Shown here: piece by piece, positions 56,281 to 64,000 of the stretch
Layout of the letters: each line of letters begins with the position of its first letter
How positions within the stretch are numbered: the stretch's first letter is position 1
Assembly: GCF_902859695.1 (NCBI RefSeq)
Contig: NZ_CADIJL010000007.1
Location: 62,001-126,000 of the forward strand
From: Achromobacter ruhlandii
GTDB lineage: Bacteria; Pseudomonadota; Gammaproteobacteria; Burkholderiales; Burkholderiaceae_B
Reading direction: 5' to 3'
Length of the DNA: 64,000 nucleotides
Made by a program: the position numbers and the translations under genes
Notes under the pieces: model-generated
Database searches by the model: none
Seen by the model: only the letters and a program-made list of their open reading frames with translations
Told to the model about the DNA's origin: nothing

Positions 56281-56516
56281 CCCCCACGCCGCGCCTTCGG
56301 CTTTGCTGCCCCCCCGAGGGGGGGCGTTTTCATCTTGAGGCGGCTCGGCGATGAAAGGGCCCCCCACGCCGCGCCTTCGGCTTGCTGCCCCCCGAGGGGG
56401 GCGTTTTCATCTTGAGGCGGCTCGGCGATGAAAGGGCCCCCCACGCCGCGCCTTCGGCTTGCTGCCCCCCCGAGGGGGGCGCCTTTCATCTTGAGGCGGC
56501 TCGGCGATGAAAAGGC
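56281..56516 (+). repeat. Three-unit tandem repeat (77-80 bp)
   Basis: Units at 56281-56360, 56361-56437 and 56438-56516. Each reads CCCCCACGCCGCGCCTTCGG, CTTGCTGC, a CCCCCCGAGGGGGG palindrome, then TTTCATC-TTGAGGCGGCTCGGC-GATGAAA, itself an inverted repeat. Differences are mainly in C/G run lengths and one T insertion. A related single element lies at 21121-21185. Confidence 0.88.
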
Positions 56517-56559
56517 CCCGGCGCTTCGTCCCTCGCGGGTCGGAAGATCGGGGCCTTTT
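56510..56559. terminator. Bidirectional terminator between hydroxyacid dehydrogenase and ttcA
   Basis: AAAAGGCCCCG (56510-56520) pairs with CGGGGCCTTTT (56549-56559) around a 28-nt loop. The T/A tracts let it work for both convergent genes. It starts within the last repeat unit. Confidence 0.7.
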
Positions 56560-56589
56560 GCTGTCCGCGCCGGGCGCGGACGGGGGTGT

Positions 56590-57606
56590 TCAATTGCGGG
56601 TGAACACCACTTTCTTTTCGACGATGCCAGCCGCGTCGGACGTGGCGGGCGTATCGCCACAGGCTTCGTCCGCCTCATCCGACGGATCGACCGCGTCGAA
56701 GGCGGTGTCGCCGTTGGCGTCCGGCACGCCGGTCGGCTTGAGGCCGACGAAGTCGAACAGGTCGCGGTCCATCAGGTGCGACGGCACCACGCGCGACAGC
56801 GCGTTGAAGACGTTCCACGAGCGGCCCGGGTGCTGCTTGTCCCACTCCTTGATCATGCGGCCGACTTCCTTGCGCTTCAGGTTTTCCTGGGAGCCGCACA
56901 GGTTGCACGGAATGATCGGGAACTGCTTGAGTTCGGCGTAGGCGATCAGGTCGGTTTCCGGCACGTAGGCGAGCGGGCGGATGACGGTGTGGCGGCCATC
57001 GTCGGACACCAGCTTGGGCGGCATGCCCTTGGCCTTGCCGCCGTAGAACAGGTTCAGGAAGAACGTGCCCAGGATGTCGTCGCGGTGGTGGCCGAGCGCG
57101 ATCTTGGTGGCGCCAAGTTCCGAGGCCACGCGGTACAGGATGCCGCGGCGCAGGCGCGAACAGAGCGAGCACATCGTCTTGCCCTCTTCGAGCACGCGCG
57201 TGACGATGGAATAGGTATCCTGCGTCTCGATGTGGAACGGCACGCCCAGTTCGGTCAGGTAGCGCGGCAGGATGTCGGCCGGAAAGCCGGGCTGCTTCTG
57301 GTCCAGGTTGACCGCGATCAGTTCGAACCGGAACGGCGCGCGCTTTTGCAGCTGGAGCAGGATGTCCAGCATGGCGTAGGAGTCCTTGCCGCCCGACAGG
57401 CACACCATGACGCGGTCGCCCGCCTCGATCATGTTGTAGTCGGAGAGGGCGCGGGTGGTCTCGCGCGCCAGGCGCTTGGTGAGCTTGTTGCCTTCGTGGC
57501 GGGCCTTCTTGTCGTCGGGGCCGGCCACGGAGACGGCGCGGGTCGGCGCCGCCGCGTCGGGAGAGTCCGCCACGGCGCGGATGTCGGGGGAGGCGATATC
57601 GTTCAT
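56590..57606 (-). CDS. ttcA: tRNA 2-thiocytidine synthetase TtcA
   Basis: A 338-aa enzyme thiolating cytidine 32 of tRNAs using ATP and a [4Fe-4S] cluster. The PP-loop SGGKDS (71-76) lies in [27 protein letters not shown]. Cluster Cys motifs are [23 protein letters not shown] and [45 protein letters not shown] is also family-typical. The C-terminal tail (about 40 aa) is acidic and extended. ATG 57606 lies 2 bp after the folB stop. Confidence 0.95.
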   Translation of the reverse strand: MNDIASPDIRAVADSPDAAAPTRAVSVAGPDDKKARHEGNKLTKRLARETTRALSDYNMIEAGDRVMVCLSGGKDSYAMLDILLQLQKRAPFRFELIAVNLDQKQPGFPADILPRYLTELGVPFHIETQDTYSIVTRVLEEGKTMCSLCSRLRRGILYRVASELGATKIALGHHRDDILGTFFLNLFYGGKAKGMPPKLVSDDGRHTVIRPLAYVPETDLIAYAELKQFPIIPCNLCGSQENLKRKEVGRMIKEWDKQHPGRSWNVFNALSRVVPSHLMDRDLFDFVGLKPTGVPDANGDTAFDAVDPSDEADEACGDTPATSDAAGIVEKKVVFTRN

Positions 57607-57608
57607 GG

Positions 57609-57968
57609 TCAACGCGAGATCTGGATTTCCACGCCCACCGCCGCACAGTCGGAGAAGGCCATGGGCTTGCTGATGCGCAGGCGCAGCGAGCGGATTTCAT
57701 GGAAGTCGGCCAACAGGCGCGCGGCGACTTGTTCCACCAGGGTTTCGATCAGGTTCACGTGCGCCTGGGTGCACTCCTCGACGATGGCCTCGCGCAGGCG
57801 GCGATAGTCCAGCACGCTGTGGATATCGTGATCGTCGACCGAGCGCTGGATATCGACGTCGAACTCGGCGTCGACGTGCAGCGGCTGGGTGGCGCGGCGT
57901 TCATGTTCGAGGATGCCGATGCGGGCGTCGAGCGCGAGCCCGGATAGGATGATGCGGCGAGTGGGCAT
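57609..57968 (-). CDS. folB: Dihydroneopterin aldolase FolB
   Basis: A 119-aa pterin aldolase/epimerase of folate synthesis. Seen: [40 protein letters not shown] (substrate Glu/Tyr region), [66 protein letters not shown] with the catalytic Lys near the end. ATG 57968 gives the normal length. It is operonic with ttcA. Confidence 0.93.
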   Translation of the reverse strand: MPTRRIILSGLALDARIGILEHERRATQPLHVDAEFDVDIQRSVDDHDIHSVLDYRRLREAIVEECTQAHVNLIETLVEQVAARLLADFHEIRSLRLRISKPMAFSDCAAVGVEIQISR

Positions 57969-58090
57969 GATGAAAACCTGGGTGGAATCCCGGAATTGTA
58001 AGGCGGCGCCGAACCGGGCCGGCGCGCTGGCTACAATTCGGCCATGGCCGGACGCCCGCGTGGGGGCGGCGACGGCAAACAAGGGATGAA

Positions 58091-58993
58091 ATGCAACAGA
58101 TGCACGATGCGGTCATTGTAGGCGGCGGCCCGGCCGGCGCCTCCTGCGCCCTCTGGCTGGCCCGGCTGGGCCTGGCGCCGTTGCTGGTCGAGGCCAGCGG
58201 CCGCCTGGGCGGGCTGGCCGTGGACAACCCCTTCGCCGACGACTGGATCGCGGTGCTGCCCGGCATGACCGGCCAGCAGGTAGCCGCCAATATCGATACC
58301 AGCGTGCGCGCCGCCGGCGTTCCGCTGCGCCTGGACACCCGGGTGACGGCGGTGCGGCCCTGCAAGGGCGGCATCGAGGCGACCCTTTCCGACGCCAAGG
58401 GGGACATATCGCTGGCGCGCGGCCGCACCCTGGTGATCGCCTCGGGCGTGCGCGCCAAGGGCTTTCCGGAACATCCGCCGGGTTCTCAGTGGCCGGGGGT
58501 GCTGATCGGGCCGGGTTCGCCGATCGTGGCGCAGGATTACTCCGGCCTGTCGGTGGCGGTGCTGGGGGGCGGCGACAACGCCTTCGAGAACTACGTCTAT
58601 GTGCGCAACCGCGGCGCCCGCGCCGTGCACCTGTACGCCCGCAGCGTGCGGGCCCAGCAGCAGTGGGTGCTGCGCGCCGGCAAGGAAGGCGTGCGCATCG
58701 GCCCGTACCAGGTCGATCCGGCCACCCGCAGCGTCGACGGCCAGCGCTACGACCTGATCCTGGTGTTCTACGGCTGGGAGCCGCAGGCCGCGTTCGCCGA
58801 CGGCCTGCAACTGGCGCGCGATGAGCGTGGCTACATCCGCACCGATTTCGCCACCGCCGAGACCAGCGTGCCGGACATCTATGCCATCGGCGAGGTGGCC
58901 CATCGCATGCATCCCTGCGTGGTCACGTCGATGGCGGACGGCGTGGTGGCCGCCAAGGCGATCCAGCGGCGTTGGGAGCGCGCCGGGGAATAA
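58091..58993 (+). CDS. Thioredoxin-reductase-like FAD/NAD(P) oxidoreductase without CxxC
   Basis: A 300-aa two-dinucleotide-fold flavoprotein. FAD motif VIVGGGPAGASCALWLARLGLAPLLVE is at 8-34, the NAD(P) motif VAVLGGGDNAFENYVYVRNRG near 156-177, and the C-terminal FAD motif VPDIYAIGEVAHRMHPCVVTSMADGVVAAKAI near 260-292. The CxxC redox pair that thioredoxin reductases carry near residue 135-140 is absent, which points to a ferredoxin/flavodoxin-NADP reductase-like role. An alternative start is ATG 58100. It is monocistronic, divergent from folB. Confidence 0.82.
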   Translation: MQQMHDAVIVGGGPAGASCALWLARLGLAPLLVEASGRLGGLAVDNPFADDWIAVLPGMTGQQVAANIDTSVRAAGVPLRLDTRVTAVRPCKGGIEATLSDAKGDISLARGRTLVIASGVRAKGFPEHPPGSQWPGVLIGPGSPIVAQDYSGLSVAVLGGGDNAFENYVYVRNRGARAVHLYARSVRAQQQWVLRAGKEGVRIGPYQVDPATRSVDGQRYDLILVFYGWEPQAAFADGLQLARDERGYIRTDFATAETSVPDIYAIGEVAHRMHPCVVTSMADGVVAAKAIQRRWERAGE

Positions 58994-59102
58994 CGCCGGG
59001 GCCGTTGTGCGGCGCCGCTGACATCACGCCCGTCGACGCCGCCATCGCGTCGCCGAATGTCCGACCCTGCAAACGGCCGGCATCGGGCGACGCGCCCGGG
59101 CC

Positions 59103-59903
59103 TCAGCGCGCCAGCAGGAATCCCAGCACCGCGTCGCGGAATTCATCCGGCCGCTCGATGTTGGACAGGTGCACCGCCTCCAGCAGCAGCCACTGCGCGC
59201 CCGGCACGGTCGCGGCGATCTGTTCGCCATGGCTGGCGGCCGTGACGGTGTCGTCGCGGCCCGCGATCACCAGCGTCGGCCGCGGAATCAGCGCGATGGT
59301 GCGGCGCAGGTCGGCGTCGCGCACCGCGGCGAACGCGCCCGCCAGGCCTTGCGGATCGGTGTTCAGCAGCATGTCGCGTAAGGTGTCGATGACCGGCCCG
59401 CCGGCGCGCAGCATCGACGCCGGGAACCAGTTCGCCAGGAACGTCTCGGCGGCCTGTGTCATGTCCGGCGCCCGCAGCGTGGTGGCGATGCGTTCATCCC
59501 ACTGCGGCGCGGGGCCGAGATAGGGCGAGGTGTTGGCCAGGATCAGGCGGTCGATGCGCTCGGGCGCATGCACGCCCAGCCATTGCCCGATGATGCCGCC
59601 CAGCGACAGGCCGAGGAAGTGGGCGCGCGTCACTTCCAGCGCATCGAACAGCTCCAGCACGTCGCGGCCGAGCCGGTCCAGCGAGTAGGCGCCGGCAGGC
59701 ACGCTGGAATTGCCATGTCCGCGGGTATCGAAGCGCAGCACGCGGAAATGCCGCGCCAGCGCCGGCACCAGGTCGTCCCACATGTGCAGCGTGGTGCCGA
59801 TGGAGTTGGACAAGGCCAGCAGCGGCAGGCCGGCATCGCCGTCCCAGCGGTAGGCGATGCGGGCGCCGTCGCCCGTGGTGATGAAAGTCGTGTCGGCAGG
59901 CAT
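59103..59903 (-). CDS. pcaD: 3-oxoadipate enol-lactonase-like alpha/beta hydrolase
   Basis: A 266-aa alpha/beta hydrolase of the PcaD family: NSIGTTLHMWDDLVPALARHFRVLRFDTRGHGNSSVPAGAYSLDRLGRDVLELFDALEV, nucleophile Ser100 in FLGLSLGGIIGQWLGVHAPERIDRLILANTSPYLG, acid Asp in IAGRDDTVTAA and His in AVHLSNIERPDEF. PcaD hydrolyses 3-oxoadipate enol-lactone in the beta-ketoadipate pathway. ATG 59903 is preferred (AGGA upstream); 59921 is possible. The divergent LysR at 60061 may control it. Other pca genes are not adjacent, although a CoA-transferase starts at 63914. Confidence 0.85.
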   Translation of the reverse strand: MPADTTFITTGDGARIAYRWDGDAGLPLLALSNSIGTTLHMWDDLVPALARHFRVLRFDTRGHGNSSVPAGAYSLDRLGRDVLELFDALEVTRAHFLGLSLGGIIGQWLGVHAPERIDRLILANTSPYLGPAPQWDERIATTLRAPDMTQAAETFLANWFPASMLRAGGPVIDTLRDMLLNTDPQGLAGAFAAVRDADLRRTIALIPRPTLVIAGRDDTVTAASHGEQIAATVPGAQWLLLEAVHLSNIERPDEFRDAVLGFLLAR

Positions 59904-60060
59904 GATGAGCGTCCTGTTCATGAAGGAGATGCGAGGCCTGGAGCGGATGTCGCGCTCATCTGCCGGGCCGGGCAACGGGGTAGTCGTTGAAGACATCGTA
60001 GTTGCCGCCCGGCCTGAAAGAAATTACAAAGATCGCACAGTCACTGTAGGAAAACCTGAC
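59904..60060. promoter_or_regulatory. Divergent pcaD/LysR control region
   Basis: Divergent spacer with an 11-bp palindrome ACAGT-C-ACTGT at 60037-60047, just before the LysR gene. It is a candidate operator for that regulator. No clear core promoter was identified. Confidence 0.35.
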
Positions 60061-60987
60061 ATGAGCGAGTTCACCCTGCACGACCTGCAGTGCTTTGACG
60101 CGGTGGTGCGGGCCGGCGGCTTCCAGGCCGCCGCCGAGACCCTGCACCGCTCGCACCCGGCGGTATTCGCCGCCGTGGCCAAACTGGAACGCCAATTGGA
60201 CCTGGCGCTGCTGGACCGCAGCGGCTACCGGGTGCGGCTCACCGCCGCGGGCCAGTCGTTCCATCTGCGCGCGCAGGCCCTGCTGCGCGAACTGGCCGGC
60301 CTGCGCGCCCACGCCGAACAGCTGGCGATGGGCCAGGAAAGCGAGTTGAACGTGGTGATTGGCGACTTCTGTCCGCGTCCGCTGCTGCTGGGGCTGCTGG
60401 GCCAGTTCTTCGCGCAGTGGCCGGCCACCCGCCTGAACCTGCACTTCGAGGCCGTGACCGGGCCGTGGGAACGGCTGCTGGACGGCGATGCCGACCTGAT
60501 CCTGCACCGCGTGGAGCCGGGCGATGCGCGCGTCGAATGGCTGGAACTGGGCAGCGTGCCGTTCGTGCCGGTGGCCGCGCCAGGGTATCTGGCGGCGTCG
60601 CCGCGCGCCCCGCGGCCCGAGCACCTGCGCGACTACACCCAATGCGTCATGCGCGACACCGCCCGCCACACGCCGGCGCGCGATTACTTCATGGTGGCGG
60701 GGGCGCGTCAGTGCACCGTGGCCGACCAACTGATGAAGAAGGAGATCATCCTGCAGGGGCTGGGCTGGGGCCACATGCCGCGCTTCCTGGTGGAAGACGA
60801 GTTGCGCGATGGCCGGCTGCGGTCGCTGGCCAATCGTCACCTGCCGGGCAGCACCGAGACGCTGGCGGCCGCGCGCCGCGCCGACCGGCCGCAGGGACCG
60901 GTCATGACGCGCTTGTGGGACACGTTGCGCGCCCACGCGCCCGCCATTCGACAGGCTGTGTCGCCGGCAAAAAAGCGCAAGCCCTGA
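60061..60987 (+). CDS. LysR-family transcriptional regulator
   Basis: A 308-aa LTTR. The N-terminal wHTH is FTLHDLQCFDAVVRAGGFQAAAETLHRSHPAVFAAVAKLERQLDLALLDRSGYRVRLTAAG (residues 4-64). The effector domain carries LNVVIGDFCPRPLLLGLLGQFFAQWPATRLNLHFEAV. It is divergent from the enol-lactonase-like gene, the probable target. The start ATG 60061 aligns with family N-termini. Confidence 0.9.
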   Translation: MSEFTLHDLQCFDAVVRAGGFQAAAETLHRSHPAVFAAVAKLERQLDLALLDRSGYRVRLTAAGQSFHLRAQALLRELAGLRAHAEQLAMGQESELNVVIGDFCPRPLLLGLLGQFFAQWPATRLNLHFEAVTGPWERLLDGDADLILHRVEPGDARVEWLELGSVPFVPVAAPGYLAASPRAPRPEHLRDYTQCVMRDTARHTPARDYFMVAGARQCTVADQLMKKEIILQGLGWGHMPRFLVEDELRDGRLRSLANRHLPGSTETLAAARRADRPQGPVMTRLWDTLRAHAPAIRQAVSPAKKRKP

Positions 60988-61042
60988 TCCCGCATCCGAA
61001 AGCCGTTTCCTTGCCCGCTGCGCAGGGGGCAGGCCGCGCCGC

Positions 61043-61804
61043 TCAGTACTTGCCGGTCAGCAGTTCGCCGGCGTCGGGCACGCGCGTCTCCAGGTCCAGC
61101 ACCTTGAGCATGCGATAGACCGTGGCCGCGGCGGCGGTCACCACCGGCAGGCCCAGGCGGTCCTGCACCGGCTGGATCGACGCCAGCGACGGCATCTGCA
61201 CGCAGGCCGACAGCACCACGGCGTCGACGCCGCGCGTGTCCAGGCGCGCGACATGGCTGGCGGGCGCCATCGGGTCCTGCGCGCCCACCTTCAGGTTGTC
61301 GGCGATCTCCAGCGACAGGCTGTCGTGCACTTCGATGCCTTCGTGCTCGATGTAGTCCACCACCAGCTTGGTCAGCGGCTTCATGTAGGGCGTCAGGATC
61401 GCGACCTTGCGCGCGCCGATGGCGTGCAGGCCCTCGACCAGCGCGCCGGCGCTGGAGACGATGGGCGCGGGCGCGCCGTTGTCCACGGTGGCCTGGTGCA
61501 GCCGTTCCTGCGAGGCGCGGTGGTAGCCCAGGCCCTGCGCCATGATGGCCACCAGGCAGGCGTAGCCCAGCACGTCGACGCGCGCGTCCGACAGTTCCTG
61601 CGCGCAGCGGTCGGACTCGCGATCCATCGAGGCCAGCTCGGCCGCCGTCACCTGCTTCATGCGCATGCGGCTGGAATGGAAGGTGAAGCGCTCGGGCGCG
61701 ATGGTCTCGCGCCGGCGCAGCATGGCGGGGATCTCCGTTTCCATGGTGGTGTTGGAACTGGGAACGATCTGGCCGATGCGCAGGACGCGGGGCGACGGGG
61801 TCAT
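61043..61804 (-). CDS. Maleate cis-trans isomerase-like protein (Asp/Glu racemase superfamily)
   Basis: A 253-aa enzyme of the Asp/Glu racemase superfamily resembling maleate isomerase (MaiA/NicE), which converts maleate to fumarate at the end of nicotinate and related catabolism. The two catalytic Cys are visible: C83 in VLGYACLVAIMAQG and C201 in VVLSACVQMPSL. The N-terminal RIGQIVPSSNTTMETEIPAML is the family's substrate-binding start. It is divergent from a LysR gene, which may regulate it. Arylmalonate decarboxylase-like activity is an alternative, but two Cys favour an isomerase. Confidence 0.84.
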   Translation of the reverse strand: MTPSPRVLRIGQIVPSSNTTMETEIPAMLRRRETIAPERFTFHSSRMRMKQVTAAELASMDRESDRCAQELSDARVDVLGYACLVAIMAQGLGYHRASQERLHQATVDNGAPAPIVSSAGALVEGLHAIGARKVAILTPYMKPLTKLVVDYIEHEGIEVHDSLSLEIADNLKVGAQDPMAPASHVARLDTRGVDAVVLSACVQMPSLASIQPVQDRLGLPVVTAAAATVYRMLKVLDLETRVPDAGELLTGKY

Positions 61805-61930
61805 GGCGGGTCTCCGATAAGCGTTGTCAGCGCCCGGGAGGGCGCGAGAAGCCGATTCTGCTCGCCGCGAACGATAGTTTCCAATATAGTTTTTGTCTGG
61901 TTTCATATCTTTCGCAAATCATTGGCCGCC
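61805..61930. promoter_or_regulatory. Divergent isomerase/LysR control region
   Basis: A 126-bp divergent spacer. Two ATAGTTT words lie 12 bp apart (61874-61880 and 61886-61892) in an AT-rich patch next to the LysR start. They could be part of a LysR binding site or promoter. Confidence 0.35.
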
Positions 61931-62821
61931 ATGGAAATCCGCCAACTCCGTTATTTCGCCGTGCTGGCCGAAGAACTCAACTTCACCCGCGCCGCCGCCC
62001 GGCTGCACATTTCGCAGCCGCCGCTGAGCCTGCAGATCGCCCAGCTCGAGCGCGAGCTGGAGGTCAGGCTGTTCGACCGCACCAACCGGCGGGTGACGCT
62101 GACCGAGGCCGGCGCCGCGTTCCTGAACGACGTGCGCGCCACGCTCGCGGGCCTGAAGGACGCCACGGTGCGGGCGCGCGCCGTCGACCAGGGCAGGGCG
62201 GGGCGGGTCGAGATTGGCCTGTCCGGCTCGCACTTCCTGGGGCCGGTGCCGGCGCTGATCGCGCGCCATGCGCAGACCCACCCGCAGGTGTCGGTGCTGC
62301 TCAATGAAATGAATCCCGCCGCGCAGTTGGACGCGGTGCGCGGCCACCGGATCGACGTCAGCATCTCGCGCACCGCCGTGGACGACGACGAACTGCAATC
62401 GCTGGCGCTGTGGCCCGATCCGGTGGTCGCTGCCCTGCCGCCCGGGCACCGTCTGGCCGGGCGCAAGCGCCTGGCGCTGGCCGACCTCAGGCAGGACGCG
62501 TTCGTGATGCTGCGCACCGAGACCTCGGCCTTCGCCCGCGAGCTGGCCGATACCTGCGCCCGCGCCGGCCTGGCGCAGTCGGTGGCGCAGCGCGTGGCCG
62601 AAGTGCCGGCGCAGCTGGCGCTGGTGGCGGCCGGGCTGGGCGTGGCCCTGGTGCCGGCCTCGGCGTGCGGCCATTTCGGCGCGCGCATCGCGGTGTGCGC
62701 GCTGCCGGCCGCGGTCGGCAGCGGCACGGTCTACGCAGTCACGCGGCGCGACGACGGCAACCGCGCGCTGCAGGCGTTCCTGCGCACGGCGGCGCAGATC
62801 GCGGCGCGCCCGCCGCGCTGA
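61931..62821 (+). CDS. LysR-family transcriptional regulator
   Basis: A 296-aa LTTR beginning MEIRQLRYFAVLAEELNFTRAAARLHISQPPLSLQIAQLERELEVRLFDRTNRRVTLTEAG, the classical CatR/CbnR/BenM-like N-terminus. The effector domain shows VEIGLSGSHFLGPVPALIARHAQTHPQVSVLLNEM and a VAAGLGVALVPAS signature. Members of this branch often control aromatic or organic-acid catabolism. It lies between the divergent maleate-isomerase-like gene and the co-directional Bug receptor gene, so both are candidate targets. Confidence 0.91.
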   Translation: MEIRQLRYFAVLAEELNFTRAAARLHISQPPLSLQIAQLERELEVRLFDRTNRRVTLTEAGAAFLNDVRATLAGLKDATVRARAVDQGRAGRVEIGLSGSHFLGPVPALIARHAQTHPQVSVLLNEMNPAAQLDAVRGHRIDVSISRTAVDDDELQSLALWPDPVVAALPPGHRLAGRKRLALADLRQDAFVMLRTETSAFARELADTCARAGLAQSVAQRVAEVPAQLALVAAGLGVALVPASACGHFGARIAVCALPAAVGSGTVYAVTRRDDGNRALQAFLRTAAQIAARPPR

Positions 62822-62944
62822 GACGCGCGCTCTTTTGCGCAGGCGAAGCCGCTCCTCCAGATTCCGGAATAGGCATTTCGCGGCATCGCGGCCACACTTT
62901 CCCGCACAAGTTGATTCGCACCAGGATCGCGCAGGGAGACAAGC

Positions 62945-63913
62945 ATGCCGCACCCGCAACGCTGGCTGGCCGCCAGCGCGCTGTCGCTCGCCATGGCGGG
63001 CCCCGCCCTGGCGGCGTGGCCCGAACGGCCCATCACCCTCATCGTGCCGGCGTCGCCCGGCGGCACCACCGACATCGCGGCGCGCCTGATCGCCGACAAG
63101 CTGGCCGCGAAACTCGGCCAGCAGGTCATCGTGGAGAACCGCGCCGGCGCCGCCGGCATCATCGGCGCGCAGACTCTGGCGCGCGCCAAGCCTGACGGCT
63201 ACACGGTGCTGATGGGCAACATCGGCCCCAACGCCATCAACTACGCGCTCTACAAGACGCTGCCCTACAAGCCGGCCGACTTCGCGCCGGTGACGCTGGT
63301 GATTTCCGTGCCCAACGTGCTGGTGGTCAACGAGGCCTCGCCCGCGCGCAGCGTGGCCGACCTGCTGGCGCTGGCTCGCAAGGACCCGGGCAAGGTGTCG
63401 TTCGGCAGTTCGGGCAGCGGCCAGTCGCCGCACCTGTCGGCCGAGCTGTTCAAGCAGCGCGCCGGCATCGGCGGCACGCACGTGCCCTACAAGGGCGCGG
63501 GCCCGGCGGTGGCGGCGCTGCTGGGCCAGCAGTTCACCTTCATGATCGACAACCTGCCCAGCTCCATGCCCTACATCCAGTCGGGCAAGCTGCGCGCGCT
63601 GGCCGTCACCAGCGCGCGGCGCCTGGCGGAACTGCCCGACGTGCCGACGATGGCCGAGGCCGGCGTGCCCGACATGGTGGTCACCGCCTGGTTCGGCCTG
63701 GTGGCGCCGGCCGGCACCCCTGGCACCGTCGTCGACACGCTTTATGCCGCCACCCGCGACGTGGTGCGCAGCCCCGACATCGCCGAGCGCTTTCGCGCCA
63801 TGGGCGGGCAGGCCGGCGGCAACACGCCAGCCGAGTTCGCCGCCTTCATCGACCAGGAACGCACGCGCTGGAAACAGATCGTGGACGCCGCGGGCATCGC
63901 GCAGGAGCAATAA
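62945..63913 (+). CDS. Bug-family (TctC) tripartite tricarboxylate transporter receptor
   Basis: A 322-aa periplasmic solute-binding protein. The signal peptide (ASALSLAMAGPALAAWP) is cut before WPERPITLIVPASPGGTTDIAARLIADKLA, a Bug signature. Further: VENRAGAAGIIGAQTLARAKPDGYTVLMGNIG, FGSSGSGQSPHLSAELFK, GTHVPYKGAGPAVAALLGQQFTFMIDNLPS and WFGLVAPAGTP. These proteins bind carboxylates; most are orphans without TctAB, as here. GGGAGAC precedes the ATG. It is followed directly by a CoA-transferase gene, suggesting an acid that is imported and then activated. Confidence 0.92.
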   Translation: MPHPQRWLAASALSLAMAGPALAAWPERPITLIVPASPGGTTDIAARLIADKLAAKLGQQVIVENRAGAAGIIGAQTLARAKPDGYTVLMGNIGPNAINYALYKTLPYKPADFAPVTLVISVPNVLVVNEASPARSVADLLALARKDPGKVSFGSSGSGQSPHLSAELFKQRAGIGGTHVPYKGAGPAVAALLGQQFTFMIDNLPSSMPYIQSGKLRALAVTSARRLAELPDVPTMAEAGVPDMVVTAWFGLVAPAGTPGTVVDTLYAATRDVVRSPDIAERFRAMGGQAGGNTPAEFAAFIDQERTRWKQIVDAAGIAQEQ

Positions 63914-64000
63914 GTGATCGACAAGATTCAGGCTTGCATGAGGGACGCCGTGGCCGTCATTCCCGACGGCGCCAGCGTGCTGGTGGGCGGCTTCGGCGAG
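63914..64000 (+). CDS. CoA-transferase subunit A (partial, PcaI/ScoA type)
   Basis: Only the first 29 residues fall in the window, beginning at GTG 63914 immediately after the Bug stop (TAAGTG): IDKIQACMRDAVAVIPDGAS then VLVGGFGE. The DGASVLVGGFG stretch is typical of family-I CoA-transferase alpha subunits (3-oxoadipate or succinyl-CoA:3-ketoacid). With the enol-lactonase at 59.1 kb, a PcaI identity is plausible but unproven. Confidence 0.75.
   Translation, partial: MIDKIQACMRDAVAVIPDGASVLVGGFGE

Noticed and set aside
56281..56516. CRISPR array
   Set aside because: The units are contiguous with no variable spacers and the repeat is 77-80 bp; no cas genes are present.

Overview
The window is high-GC, densely coded chromosomal DNA whose gene content points to a betaproteobacterium of the Burkholderiales, most likely Alcaligenaceae (Achromobacter/Bordetella-like). 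The pointers are a Bug-type tricarboxylate receptor, the block rpe-gph-trpEGDC next to apaG-mltA-ubiH-dsbC, many LysR regulators, and a multi-ABC sulfonate region. The genus is inferred from gene order and style, not from a marker gene.

1-17.9 kb is an organosulfur acquisition region. It holds a peptide-type ABC importer (permease cut by the window edge) with a ferritin-like protein, two SfnB-type flavoproteins, an NtaA/DmoA-type FMN monooxygenase, and an ssu locus (ssuE-A-D-C ... B-F). A DszC-like flavoprotein and a complete Met-type importer (metN-metI-metQ) sit between ssuC and ssuB; a second metQ-like gene precedes ssuE. Between the monooxygenase and that metQ lies a 1.16-kb non-coding stretch with two inverted copies of a long palindromic element. 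Their cores are conserved, while their arms differ between copies yet pair within each copy.

18.2-23.3 kb carries a YVTN beta-propeller protein, a NodB-like polysaccharide deacetylase, a sterol-desaturase-family membrane protein, a YciA-type thioesterase and a DUF1254/DUF1214 protein.

23.5-36.9 kb is a selenocysteine module. A respiratory formate dehydrogenase (fdnGHI) has an in-frame UGA at Sec197 and a well-formed bacterial SECIS hairpin directly after it. It is followed by fdhE, selA, selB and the tRNA-Sec gene selC. A family-2 glycosyltransferase, a TlpA-type thioredoxin and a transglutaminase-like protein separate selC from selD. A strong hairpin terminator lies between fdnI and fdhE.

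36.9-45.6 kb has an LTA-synthase/phosphoethanolamine-transferase-like membrane enzyme, a LysR regulator, a DUF2917 protein and a DsbA-fold isomerase. It also has an aldehyde dehydrogenase/DUF779 pair divergent from an AcoR-type sigma-54 activator; a consensus -24/-12 promoter and a palindromic activator site lie between them.

45.7-51.4 kb (minus strand) is rpe-gph-trpE-trpG-trpD-trpC. A Trp-rich leader peptide and competing hairpins before trpE indicate attenuation. 51.4-58.0 kb holds apaG, mltA, a ubiH-type hydroxylase, dsbC, a hydroxyacid dehydrogenase, a three-unit tandem repeat, ttcA and folB. 58-64 kb holds a TrxR-like flavoprotein and an aromatic/organic-acid catabolic block: an enol-lactonase, two LysR regulators, a maleate-isomerase-like enzyme, a Bug receptor and the start of a CoA-transferase.
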